A stretch of DNA of 64,000 nt, taken from NCBI GenBank assembly GCA_030077755.1, contig JAQJZZ010000005.1, positions 2,232,001-2,296,000 of the forward strand, given 5' to 3'. This document shows positions 34,400-44,898 of the stretch, one piece after another (the stretch's first letter is position 1; every line of letters begins with the position of its first letter). The notes beneath the pieces are model-generated. The model was not told the DNA's origin. It was given only the letters and a program-made list of their open reading frames with translations, and did not search any database. Both the position numbers and the translations under genes were made by a program. This DNA is from Filosporella fistucella (taxonomy: Eukaryota; Ascomycota; Leotiomycetes; Helotiales).

Positions 34400-35960
34400 A
34401 TCCAGTCATCTAGGTCTTCTTCATTTTCTCTTTCCTCTTCATCTCCTGGGAAAATTGGTCTTCTTAATAGGCCATTTATAATAATATTCTTGGTTCCTGA
34501 AATGTGTTTAACTTCAAAGTCCATTAGTCTTATCCAAGCTATTTAGCGTGTGAGTATTGCTCCCGGCAAGTCAGATGCGGCTCCATTTAGCTGCGCTACT
34601 AGAATTGTAGCGTCTATTTCTAGGATGAAATGCACTCCATATAGATCTCCTCTCATTTTCTTTATGGCTTTTAAGGCACCTCTATATTCTCATTTGGTGG
34701 CATCGTAGTTTTATTTAGCTAAAGACTAGAGTCCGCTTTTATATCTGCTTAGATGTCTGTTTTTATCTTTATCGAGCTATTGAAATATAGCACCCCATCC
34801 TTTTAAACTAGCATCCACTATTAAAATAATCTCTCCTAAGTCCTTCCCGTATCTTATTTTTATTAAGGCTGGTGCCGATGTTAGCGCATATTAAATTATG
34901 AGAAGCGCATCTTTCTAAGGTTACTCCCACTTAAAGTCCACTCCTTTTTTTATTAGAGAATATATCGGTTTTACGATTTTAGCATAGTCTTTAACCCAAA
35001 TATGGTAAAAAACACAAATGCCCATAAATGCTCTAGCTTCTATAATATTATCGCATTTCGACCATTTTAAAATTTTATCGATTTTGGCTATTTCTGGGTG
35101 TTTCCCTTTTAAATCGGTGATATAGCCAATAATTTTTAAGCCTGGCATGTAAAATTGTGATTTGATTCTAATAGTCGCTCTAGCTCTTTTTAATCTTTCC
35201 ATTATTAAGTCCAAGTTTTAAAGATATTCTAACATAAAACGTCTGATTCCTGGCGCCACTTCTTTATTATTATAAAAGGAATATGATCCTTTTACTCCGA
35301 TGTCATTCATGTATGGCAGCGCGATATATAGCACGCAGTTAAGCAAAATCTTGTAAACTACTCTATAGAATTGTGTAATCGAGTTGGTACCACCTTAAGG
35401 GAGTCTTATTAACCTAATGAGTCCGATTGGGGTGTGTATAGTAGTCATATCTCTATCCCTAAGATCTAATAACATTTGATTATAGCTAGAAAACAAGTCC
35501 ACTAATGATGCCATTATTATTCCTGCGAATTCTTTTAAGAACTAGTCTATATTTGGTGGAATATTCGCATCCCTGATTATAACTCGATTTATTTTAATTG
35601 CCGCTATAATGAGTCAATAGCTCTTCTTTTCCTTCTTTGCTACCAAGAACCACTTGTTTCTATACGGACCATAACACCATTTTATCACTCCTCTGCGCAT
35701 TCTATCTCTTAGCATCTTAATGACTTCTTCGTTAAGCGCTTTCGGCACTAGAAATGAGCTTTCTTGCCATGCTTGGTAAAAAATGGTCTTAATTCTAAGT
35801 GGTGGTGTGACATCTGAAGTAATGATTCCTGTTTTTGTCCAGTCGAATGCAATAGCTTCCTCATGATTTATAAGTATTTGCATGAGTAACCTTCTTTCTT
35901 CGTCTATGATAGTCTTTCCCACTATTATCTGCTCTATCCTTTCTGCTATGAGTCTGCTTT
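34400..35960 (-). pseudogene. reverse transcriptase and RNase H remnant
   Basis: Two open stretches (35922-35614 and 35214-34921) and interrupted frames between them show RT motifs. These include YGPYRNKWFLVAKK, LFSSYNQMLLDLRDRD, a LPYMNDI catalytic box with Asn for Asp, and EARAFMGICVFYHIWVKDYA. RNase H follows (IVDASLKGWG; ILEIDATILVAQLNG). Lesions include many TAA/TAG stops. Confidence 0.75.
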
Positions 35961-36399
35961 CTGGTGTGCTGGTTGCGAATCTTCCTAATGTCCAATCGTT
36001 AAATTCACCTATCTTGATATTTGGCTTTTTATCTTTTGATTTTTTAAGCTAATTAACCAATCCTCCTGGATTCGTCTTATTAGAATCTCTCAAGCTCACT
36101 GGTTAAACCTTGTCGGCGACTTTTTTATATGCTATATTAACCTTAAATGGTCTTTGGGGATAGCGTTAACTTGGATTACCTTTTTTTCTTTCTTTAATAA
36201 TAATAATAAAATCATTTACTCTAATAACTCCATCCATTTATATTGCACATATATTGAATTTTGCATATAATTCCCTTTTTGTGTTTTTCTTCTTTTCCTT
36301 CCATCTATTACGTCGCTTCGACCTCAAATTATTACTCTGCTCTCCATCACTTTAAGAGCTATAATGTGTTAATCCTAGGCTTTCGACCTCACTAACTTA

Positions 36400-36960
36400 T
36401 AACCCGTTTTACAAATTAGCTAAACTTTTCCCGCTATCTCTACTTCTTTGGCGCTAGCATACTCAGTTTCATCTCTAGCAACTATAACCGTTCCTACCAC
36501 TCCTTAAATGTTTGTGAAGCAGGCTTGCACGATCCCTCCTCCTAGATAATGAAAGTTAAACTTCGTCTCTAGCAAGTACGGCATTCCTAAAAGAATCTCC
36601 TTCTAATAATAAGAGATTACCCAGAAGTTGACATAATAGATAATACCTCCGGCATTAATAGGGACATTCTTGACGAAGCCTGCAAATGGTCTATTCTCAT
36701 TATTAATAATTAAATAGGTCATTTATCTTTTTATCTCTAATATTGTGAGTTTTACTTCCTCTGCCTAGTTTCTTCCCATAATATTGACCTCTACTCCTAT
36801 GTTAAGAATTGCTATGACCTTAATTTTATTATTAATTGAGACTTTTACTTTTGGTATTCTTATTGCCAATGCTAGGCACCTTTAAATAATGGAACCCATT
36901 TTAATAGCATTGACTTTAAGAGTAGCTGCTTTCCCAAATCTTTCTAGCATCTAATTTTCA
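36400..36960 (-). pseudogene. aspartic protease remnant
   Basis: The minus strand reads AILNIGVEVNIMG, which fits the retropepsin D-T/S-G motif with Asp changed to Asn and Thr to Ile. LLGMPYLLETKFNF follows, as in gypsy proteases. Confidence 0.5.
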
Positions 36961-38529
36961 ATTTCTCCTGGATTTTATAGGATAAAATCATTCCCTCTAG
37001 TTTTCGGAATAATATATCTTTCCTAAGCCATTCTAAAGACGTTCTCTTGGATAGCATAGATATCTTATAAACGCATCTCTTTCCCCGAGAAAAGTCGATT
37101 AATGGCTTTTACTCTTGCTTTTAGACCAGTATATTAATCAAGGATTCGGTCCCTGTTTTTCTTCATTCCTTGATTTAAGGCTCTTCTGGGTTTCTTAACT
37201 ATTAGCTTAATGACTTTATCTTTTAACTCAATTGCAATTTCCTCCATTTTAATATCCCCTTAGGAATCTTGCTACTATGATTGGCTTTTATTAACTGTGA
37301 TTATATTAGACTCTTCTAATTCCTCATTATCCTCAATGCTTGGGCGCTATGGAATAATACCATAATTTTATTCTCTTGCTATTCTTCCTGGATTAATCCT
37401 TGGCTTTGAGACTTTCTTGGCCACCTTTGTTATATTCTCAAAATGCATAATAGGCTTCCTAGTTCTAGCAACCACACTTGATATTACTTCCACGTTTACT
37501 AAGTCCTCTTTCACTTCTAAGTCTAATTTTACCAGCGGCGACCATCCGGAAAGCTGGATCTTTCTAACTCCCGCTAGCCTGTCTAATTAAAGAATAGAGG
37601 TTGGTTATGATGACGGTGCAGGTGATTGGTAGCCTATAAAGGAGGTAGGTTATTATAAACGTGCTCCTTGCATATTAAAATGTGGTGGCTCCATTAGTTA
37701 TCTAAATACTTAAGTGTTTATACGTCTTGCATCCACGTTCTCATCCAGATCTATGCCATTTATCGCTAGTCAAATAGTAGCTACCTAACTCTAGTCTCTT
37801 CTTTTCCTTAGTGGTTAAGCTCCTACTCTTCTCGGACCAAGTGCAATTTTGCCAAAGTCATTAGAGTAGATTGTGCCCACAATTATTATATAAAGGTATA
37901 TAGGACATTTATCCCTAAACCTATGCTACTCTGCTCCGAATTTCCCATTATAAAAGTTATAGGTGATATCCTGACTTCCATAGACTCTAATAGCATTAAT
38001 AGAAACATTATTTAAGAGGTCGATATTATTATCATGTCTTAAGTCCTAATGGGAATATCCATTATACTTATTCCCATATATAAGATATTAAGCTCTTGCT
38101 TTTCTTTTAAATTCTAGATTATAATTCTCGTTATCCAATCTCTTTTCTACTCTCATATTCCTGATCTTTAAACGTTTAAAATCCAACGCAAGTGCCTCCA
38201 ACTTTACGTTTATATTAGCTGTCTGAGAGAATATTATCGGCGGATTAATGGCTGATATTATGGGTGGTTTTGGATTATTAAGCTATTTAACCATAGATGT
38301 TATCTCTTCTTTATAGCTTGCTATTAGGTTTTTCTAAAGTTCCCAAACCTCTAAGCTATGTCCAGTATTCGTAGAATTCTTGGCGTATTCTCTAAATTGG
38401 CTATATTTATTATAAGACTCCGGTTTATTATAATTAACCTAATACTTATTAATGATCTTTTTCCTTACGGACTTAGGCAAGCCGATAAGTAGGAATCTCC
38501 CTTGATTAGCATGACTTAAGATACCCTTT

Positions 38530-39026
38530 ATGACTAGCTCTCCTGATATAGTATGGAATTCCCTAAGAAATGCTTTGAGATTGATAGATTTGCGTTTAAT
38601 CCTAATGAATTATTCAAGGAAGGTAATAGACATTTTGAGTTATTTAGGGTTAGAGTCAGCGAATTCTTTATGGATTGCAAGAGCGAATTTAGCATATGAT
38701 TTCTTATTAAGGTACTCGGATAGGCCTTCGATTTATTGTCGTCTAATCTAATTAGCATATCTTGGGAGCCTCTGGATTTTATTGGCTTTTAAGATTCCAT
38801 AGTCATCACACGTTTCTTTAAAATGACGTGTGAATTCTTTAGCATAAGTTCCATTAAAGTATAGCATGCCTTTATTCCCTGGTGCTGGCATAGGGCCAAA
38901 GTAATTAATAATGTTAGGGGTAATAGCTAGAGGTGCTTTAGACTTATCATTATCCACTAGTGCCGACGTGTCCGTTTTAGTAGTATTATCCATTTTAAGA
39001 GTTCCTATGCTATTTCTGGTAGACAT
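38530..39026 (-). pseudogene. gag-like remnant
   Basis: Frames 39026-38748 and 38758-38534 together read like the start of a fungal gypsy gag (YFNGTYAKEFTRHFKETCDDYG). They begin at an ATG about 640 bp from the 5' LTR. The frame breaks at 38750. Confidence 0.5.
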
Positions 39027-39649
39027 AATTGTCGGTTTTATAATAAATATATCAAATAATGGTTCTAATATCGGGAGTAAGGCTATTATATCTTATATCT
39101 TTTTTATTAAATAATGATTTTTCTAAATGTGGGTGTCAAGCTTATAAAGAGTCTGGTTTAATTCCCCTATTCCTTCCCCTAAAATCTCCTCATATTCTAG
39201 GAATAATACCCCTTTTTTTAATATTTAAAGATATTTCACCGGGATATTTAAAAGGATCTCTACCAATTTAAGCCATAAGTTATAAAGTGCAATATAAACT
39301 CCAATATATCTTAGAATGGTCTAATATATTAATTCCTTCGTTAGACTCCAGGTTCTAAATGGTCTTGGAAGGTCTAATCCCCCATATAACTCATCTCGGT
39401 CATCGATTGCATATGGAATTGCAGAGTTTTTAGAGGCGTTTTGCGGCAAGAGCTTTTTCTCTAACGTTATCATAATGAGCTTGGACCTTTAAATATTCTT
39501 AGGGTCTCTGGCATAGCCCACATTTTATTTATATCATAGCATCTTATAAATATTAATAGCTTTAAAGCTTCTATTCCTATGGCTAGAAATTATATAAACA
39601 AATTTCTCATAGTGGAAGGGTGTATAGAGACAGAGCCTTCGGTTTTTCT

Positions 39650-39667
39650 CCCTGCATAGGTCACCAA
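39650..39667 (-). other. putative primer-binding site
   Basis: Directly inside the 5' LTR the minus strand reads T-TGGTGACCTATGC. The TGG start is usual for a tRNA primer site; the tRNA is not identified. Confidence 0.35.
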
Positions 39668-39864
39668 TATAAATAGAACCACAAATAATACAAATAATAA
39701 AAAGGGTAAGCAGCTGGTGGTCTTTAGTAATTATGGCATTATTGTCTAAGTCTCTAAGTATAAAAGGTCGAGCCCTGGAATGATATGACAAAACACTAGA
39801 AAATAGCCGAATACGTGCCACACGTGACTAGTATAATAAACACTGATTTCAGAGCCCTTTTATA
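39668..39864 (-). repeat. LTR (5' LTR of the minus-strand element)
   Basis: Same length as the left copy. Ends read TATAAA and TTTATA, where the partner has TGTAAA and TTTACA. All observed differences are G/A or C/T changes. Confidence 0.85.
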
Positions 39865-39868
39865 GTAT
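39865..39868. repeat. putative target-site duplication, right (GTAT)
   Basis: Matches the four bases before the left LTR. Confidence 0.4.
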
Positions 39869-40255
39869 GTAATTAGTTTTTTTTTTACGAAAGTTTATTG
39901 TTTGTTTAGGTAGAGGTTGAGGAGATGAAGATTTTTGAATATTGTTGAGGGTTACAAATCCCTCCTGCTTAGGAAACATGGTGAAACATGGGGGAGCAAA
40001 TCAATCACCACTCCGAAGATTGTTTATTATTCCCACAAATAATTCATTGCCCTTGTCATTTTCCTTTCTCCAATCCACAAAGAATGTCAAAAATACTTAG
40101 GTAATTGAGGTCTTCATTCTTCATTGTCTACACAATCACAGCATCTCCTTGTTCCTCACATCAAAGAACTCAAGACATACAAGAACATCAACTTCAAAGC
40201 AACCAGTAAAATATTTTCTCCAGATAAGTTTCACATTCTACAATAAATCATCAGA
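39869..40255. other. intergenic / promoter of PG-x-Y member 4
   Basis: The region holds a T tract followed by an A/C-rich leader before 40256. No gene seen. Confidence 0.4.
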
Positions 40256-40672
40256 ATGAGCGAAATACCAGCGGTGCCAGAAACACTCTCCATTGACCTT
40301 ATCCTCGCAGAGCGATTCATTCGCGAGGCAAAAATGGAAGGCATCACAACTGCTGCACTAAGAGGTAGACTACCTCCCGGTGTATACACAACTGGTTCAG
40401 GGGTCGATTTTGCCTGGGATCCCTGCTTTGGAGTTATTGTGCAGCGAGTAAAATGTCCTAAGCCTGACCTCACCCGACCGGTGATCAAAAGAGCCTCGGT
40501 GATCAAATTCTGGGACACTGTTGCAATGGGTTGGAATATTCCAAAGCTTGAGGAATTACGACAGATAATACCGCCTGGCGAATTCGCTGTGCAGGATGGG
40601 CAATTTTTTGCTTGGTATCATGAAGTCCTTTTTAGTGAAGGAGGACGACTTGAGACGCAATACCTGTACTAA
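40256..40672 (+). CDS. small PG-x-Y family protein, member 4
   Basis: A 138-aa single-exon protein. It has two copies of a turn-strand unit: LPPGVYTTGSGVDFAWDPCFG (about 40-60), and IPPGEFAVQDGQFFAWYHE (about 108-126). Each follows a short helix (AALRGR; KLEELRQI). The repeated hydrophobic-x-Pro-Gly-x-aromatic turn with an Ala-Trp strand suggests an internal duplication of a small β unit. There is no signal peptide, membrane segment or known domain. It lies 390 bp outside the retrotransposon. The relation to members 1-3, some 24 kb away, rests on motif order rather than on long identity. Confidence 0.6.
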   Translation: MSEIPAVPETLSIDLILAERFIREAKMEGITTAALRGRLPPGVYTTGSGVDFAWDPCFGVIVQRVKCPKPDLTRPVIKRASVIKFWDTVAMGWNIPKLEELRQIIPPGEFAVQDGQFFAWYHEVLFSEGGRLETQYLY

Positions 40673-41380
40673 GACAGGCATGAAAATAATTATATGCCTT
40701 GCTCGTTCGGGGAGGCAACTCCTACCCTGAGATAACAACATTTTAAGGTTAGATCGTTTATAAAATGAATATAGGTGTACCTTTTACATTGAAAGTTTCC
40801 GCTCCTCTTGCATGTTCCATTACTATTGCCTAGAATATTTTTCAAGACCAATAATACCTCTATAAAGTCACCCTTTTTCTGTGCTGCGAACTCCTCTGGA
40901 TGAATATCATTTTACCACAGGAGAGATTCTTCGTTTAGGTGCTGATCTACATCCAAGACCTTCTCTCAAATTTCCAGTGATTAATGATCCTGTCTAATGC
41001 TCGAACGATTACACTTTGGGTATCTATTCAGACTATGAATTTGAATCATGCACAGTATCTCGAAAGCAGCCTATTATCGGCACGAGTTCACTGCCGCACG
41101 CGCTGATGAGTGCGAACCATATGTCAGAACGTAGCTAGCATTTAAAAGATTCGTGTGCGGCTTCCTTCCTTCAATGTTAGCAAACTTCATCATGACTCCT
41201 TCAAACCAGACCTAGATTACACTTGATCACGATGCTTGGTTCAAGTGAACCATTTCTCTCTTCCAAAGACCCAGTGTCGGATACTGCGTCAAGGGCCAAA
41301 CAAAATCTTCAACAGGACAAATTGCCGAATGGAAGTCAACATGCTGCAAATAGTAACGCCGCAGTATAAAATAAGCCCTT
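40673..41380. other. intergenic, no gene seen
   Basis: Contains no supported gene. TATAAA at 41365 lies only 11 nt before the next ATG, too close to be its TATA box. Confidence 0.4.
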
Positions 41381-41956
41381 ATGTCTAAGCCCAAAGACTC
41401 TACATCTCAATCTAATTCGGTAGTAAAGGAAATTTTGCCTGCCCCTCTCCAAGTCAAATATCCCTCGGTGACCTCCGCCTCGAAGATCTCGAAGTTCCGT
41501 GCACTGTACACAGAGAGAGGATCCAAAATTGAATTCCAAGTTCTAATCAACCGCCTCCGACCAGGATATTACACAGCTGGTTGCAGTCGGAATCACGATT
41601 ACACATTAGCCTGGCACCCAAATTACGGCATGTTTTTCTATGACACACATCAAGACATGCTTTTCGATCATCTATCTTGCCGATTTTCAAGGATCCAAGA
41701 AGACAAAATGCATATGATTTTTGATGCCTTGACCACTTACGAGATGGCGACGACACCAGAGATACTAAAAAAGATGTTTAGCATAAAGCCGGGAGAGGTT
41801 TACACGCACACTAGGCGTGTCAATTCCAAACCGGGCTTGCCTCCAACACGTCCTTATTTCATTTGGGAAGGTACTCATGTTGCTAAAATTCCATGGACGA
41901 AGGAACAAGAAAAGAAAGAAATTCCTAGCCAACTAGAGAAATTTTTCCGGCGCTAA
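41381..41956 (+). CDS. small PG-x-Y family protein, member 5
   Basis: A 191-aa single-exon protein, basic at both ends. The first unit reads INRLRPGYYTAG, then YTLAWHPNYGMFFY (about 55-85). The second reads KKMFSIKPGEVYTH, then RPYFIWEGTHV (about 125-165). The two-unit plan is the same as in member 4, with the helix EILKKMF before the second turn. The closeness of members 4 and 5 and their shared plan suggest tandem duplication. No function is known to me. Confidence 0.6.
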   Translation: MSKPKDSTSQSNSVVKEILPAPLQVKYPSVTSASKISKFRALYTERGSKIEFQVLINRLRPGYYTAGCSRNHDYTLAWHPNYGMFFYDTHQDMLFDHLSCRFSRIQEDKMHMIFDALTTYEMATTPEILKKMFSIKPGEVYTHTRRVNSKPGLPPTRPYFIWEGTHVAKIPWTKEQEKKEIPSQLEKFFRR

Positions 41957-43014
41957 AATGGATATTTTAAGTAGTGGGCTAGGGCTTCGCAACTGGTAAA
42001 TAGGCAAAACATAGCTGGTACCGGTTTTGACGTTGCTTAGAGACATTTGGGTGATGGTTTAGTACTAGTCTTTGTATTTTTGAGAGTCTAATAGCGTGGA
42101 ATTTAATCACATATGCCCAAATAACTCGGGGAAAACGTCTTTAGTCTATTATTCAAGGTCAATACATATACAACAATAGCTCGAAACCATTAAAAGAAGC
42201 TCGTTGTAGAGTGTACAACCGTGTGCAACCTTATGTAGACGAGTAACCACAAACATTTCTACTCATCCCTTAGAGCATAGAGCCCAATTTATACAAAGTT
42301 TATAGCGTGCAGCTTTTTAATATATCCAATATATGCGTGGCGTGCGTGACGTGTGTCACTAGTGCCGGAAGTATGAGTGACCGTCCTTATGAAGCTGGAT
42401 AACACATCTCAAGCACAAGCCATAAAATTTGATTTTGGTCCTTTCTGCTTGTGTGTCTTTCGCTTCTCTAGACAACAACAAATCATGGTCACGGTATCAG
42501 GTGCCAGGGCTCCCTAGAAGTGCCTGCCAAATGAATACTATACGAAATCTTCATTGACTTTTATTTCTCAGGCTCAACGTAAAGGTCTGTCAAGATGCAA
42601 AAGTAATTCATTTGAGGTGTGAGAAGGAACCTCGGTGCTGGAATTGCTTTTTTAAGTACACTTGAAAATTCGTACACTTATGAGGTTACCTATTCAATAT
42701 AACCAAAGGACCTTAAGAGAAGGGTAAGTTCCAAGTTCCCCTGAATTAAGCGAACCACGAGGTGTCGAAAAGGAAGGCACGAAACACTGAGCATCAGAGA
42801 AGAGGAGAGATATGATAGAGACTTTATTATCCAAACTGACGCAGATATTCAATCTCGAAACTCAACGCAATTTATAGCCATTCCTCGCAAAACCCAGAGC
42901 TTCAATCATAAACCAGCCAATTGTCTGTAGATCCAAGCGTGCCAATCCACAAAATCTTTGTCCTGACCGGAAAGTGACATTTATTGCAAATTTTAGGAGT
43001 ACTATTCACTGGGA
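41957..43014. other. intergenic, no gene seen
   Basis: About 1.06 kb with frequent stops in all frames and no recognisable RNA gene, repeat or regulatory site. Confidence 0.45.
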
Positions 43015-43408
43015 TCAGTTCCAGTTCTCAAAAATGGCCAAAAGGAACCCTACTACGCAGTAAGGTTGACGGTTAATTATCTCGCAATGCCAACGCTTGT
43101 CTCGTGGGCGGCTGGGATCAGGTCTGTCGGTGTTGCAAATAGCGCTGACCTTCCAAGTCGTAGTACCATCTGAGTTACGAGAGCAAACGCCCTGATAGTG
43201 AATTCAGTACTCGAGTACGATAATGTAAGATAAATTGAGAACTGCTACTTACGATAAAGTCATTATCCTGACTGCAATACAAGCGCCCCTCAAAGTCGCC
43301 GCAAGGTTGATGCAAGTCTTGTCTCGCAGCAAGCTCAGTTGGCGCACTGAAGACGAAGGTTGCGAAGAAGAGGAAGAAAGTGAAGATGTTGGACTTGAAT
43401 GAAACCAT
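43015..43408 (-). CDS. small secreted Cys-containing protein A
   Basis: Exons 43408-43253 and 43191-43015 (61-nt intron, GTAAGT...TATCAG, phase 0) give about 110 aa. A signal peptide (MVSFKSNIFTFFLFFATFVFSA) is followed by RQDLHQPC. At least six Cys then occur (QPC, LYC, GVC, AIC, WHC, PYC). Small size, secretion and Cys content fit the class often called candidate effectors, but no named fold is visible. The start was moved to the ATG that begins the signal peptide; the upstream open frame looks like leader. A diverged relative lies 1 kb away in the same orientation. Confidence 0.6.
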
Positions 43409-44205
43409 GGCGAATGAGGTGAGAAGTGTGGATGGATATTTGATTGAGGTTGTGGAATGGTGCAGCGTATGTTGTAGGAATAGAGAGGCTCGGAAGGAGA
43501 TGCAGTTGTGAGTTGCAAAATGGACGATTGTGGAGAAGATAAGGGGTTTTATAGACGAGTAATGGAAGCTAGAGAGGGAGGAGCTATTCACTCCCAGACT
43601 CTGATCGGATGAATTCCTTGTTTTGCAGGTGGAAATAGATTTGGGTGACAAATTATGACGAAAGGTCTAGAGACTGAAGATACAAATGGGAGGCTGAATG
43701 CTTTTCAATCGTAGCCAAACTTCTATTTTCAGGTATGCTGACCGAGTTGAGGTGGGACGGAGAACAGTGACGAAATCATTAAGGTCGAAGAGTTTGGAGG
43801 GAATTGTGTATGTAATCTAATATACATCCGAACTTTACTTTAACTCTCTGAGGCAAAAGGTTGGGACAGAAACAATAGACAATGAGGGAAGGTCAAAAAC
43901 TCAAGAGATATAGGAAAGTGGAGTATTTAGAGATCAGTTCCAAACGCATCTGGACTTCCCCTCCACAGTTTCCAGGTCAAGATCACTATAGCAAGAATGA
44001 AGGATATGCCGCTGAAGAGATGACTGAAAATTGACTGCAAAAGCCATTTCACCATTCACTTTCTTTACCGTCCGAAATCAACGCAACAAACTCCCATCCC
44101 TCTCAAACCCCCAAAATCAGCCCTAAAAACCACCCACCTTTCAAATTCTATATCCCAACCCCCACCATAACCATTTTTTATCCCATTACTTTATCCCCAA
44201 GAGAC
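43409..44205. other. intergenic between two secreted-protein genes
   Basis: Promoter region of protein A and 3' region of protein B. Pyrimidine-rich tracts lie at 44085-44170. No further gene seen. Confidence 0.4.
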
Positions 44206-44475
44206 CTAAACTTCCTAAATCAGCATCCTGCATATTCTCATCTATACTTCCAGAGAAACATAAAACACAATAAGGATCTCCACCAATAACCTCACAATGC
44301 TAAAGTGCTCCCCTCGGACGAGAGGGATCCAAACGCGATCGGAGCTGCAGGCTCGAGAGCCTGGGATACACGGTTGGCCTGTATCTTGTCTGAGTGTGAA
44401 GGTGGTTGCGGAGGAGAGGACGTGGGTTGCTAGGAGCAGGAGGGAGAGGAGGAGGAAGAGGATGGTGTTTGACAT
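44206..44475 (-). CDS. small secreted protein B, shortened relative of A
   Basis: The ATG at 44475 starts a signal peptide (MSNTILFLLLSLLLLATHVLSS), then TLRQDTGQPCIPGSRACSSD. The RQD-x-x-QPC mark and the following Cys match protein A. Read through, it stops at 44242. With the intron at the same place as in A (donor GTGAGG at 44295, acceptor at 44215) it stops three codons later. Either way the Cys-rich second exon of A is missing, so this may be a truncated copy. Confidence 0.45.
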
Positions 44476-44898
44476 GGTCAGTAAGGTGGGCTGTTTCGGT
44501 TGTGCTGGAGTGGGCTTTGCGATGTGGGTTTGGAGGTTTGAAAGTGTTTGTTTGTGGAAGATAGAGGAATTTCAGACATTTCCTGTGCTGTGGGGCAACA
44601 GGTATATGTAGCGGGTCAATAGAGATCATGATTTTTTGATAATTCACTTGGTGATATTTGGTCCAGAGAAACGATTGAACTTATAAAAGGCAATTTGAGT
44701 TTGGGTCGGATAGTGTAGCATTTGAAAGCAAAATCATAAAGTGACGAGCTTCTGGTCTGTTTCACGACGCCTAATGCAGACGCATGTGTTATGATCATCA
44801 AGTTTCTAGTAGCTACAACTAAGTTCTTCGGACTAGATCTTAATTCCCTAGATCTAAATGGAGAATACCAAACTATAGCTACATGAACTTCAACTCAT
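44476..44898. other. intergenic, no gene seen
   Basis: Upstream region of secreted protein B and 3' region of the transporter. Open frames here are shadows. Confidence 0.4.

Larger units (their letters stand above)
30368..39864 (-). mobile_element. degenerate Ty3/gypsy LTR retrotransposon
   Basis: A 9,497-bp element is bounded by two 197-bp LTRs. Domain remnants run on the minus strand in the order gag, protease, reverse transcriptase, RNase H, integrase; integrase after RNase H identifies Ty3/gypsy. Nearly all frames are cut by stops, and the interior is AT- and TA-rich, as expected from RIP. The catalytic RT motif reads YMND instead of Y-x-DD, and the protease motif reads LNIGVEVN instead of LDTGAEVN. 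The seven LTR differences I counted are all transitions. The 3' part (30.58-33.3 kb), downstream of the integrase, has no recognisable frame and is unusually long. No intact protein remains, so the element is immobile by itself. Confidence 0.85.

Noticed and set aside
41365..41370. TATAAA before PG-x-Y member 5
   Set aside because: It is only 11 nt from the ATG, too close to act as the TATA box for that start.
44297..44647. Frames of more than 100 codons on both strands at the secreted protein B locus
   Set aside because: They are low-complexity shadows of the signal-peptide gene.
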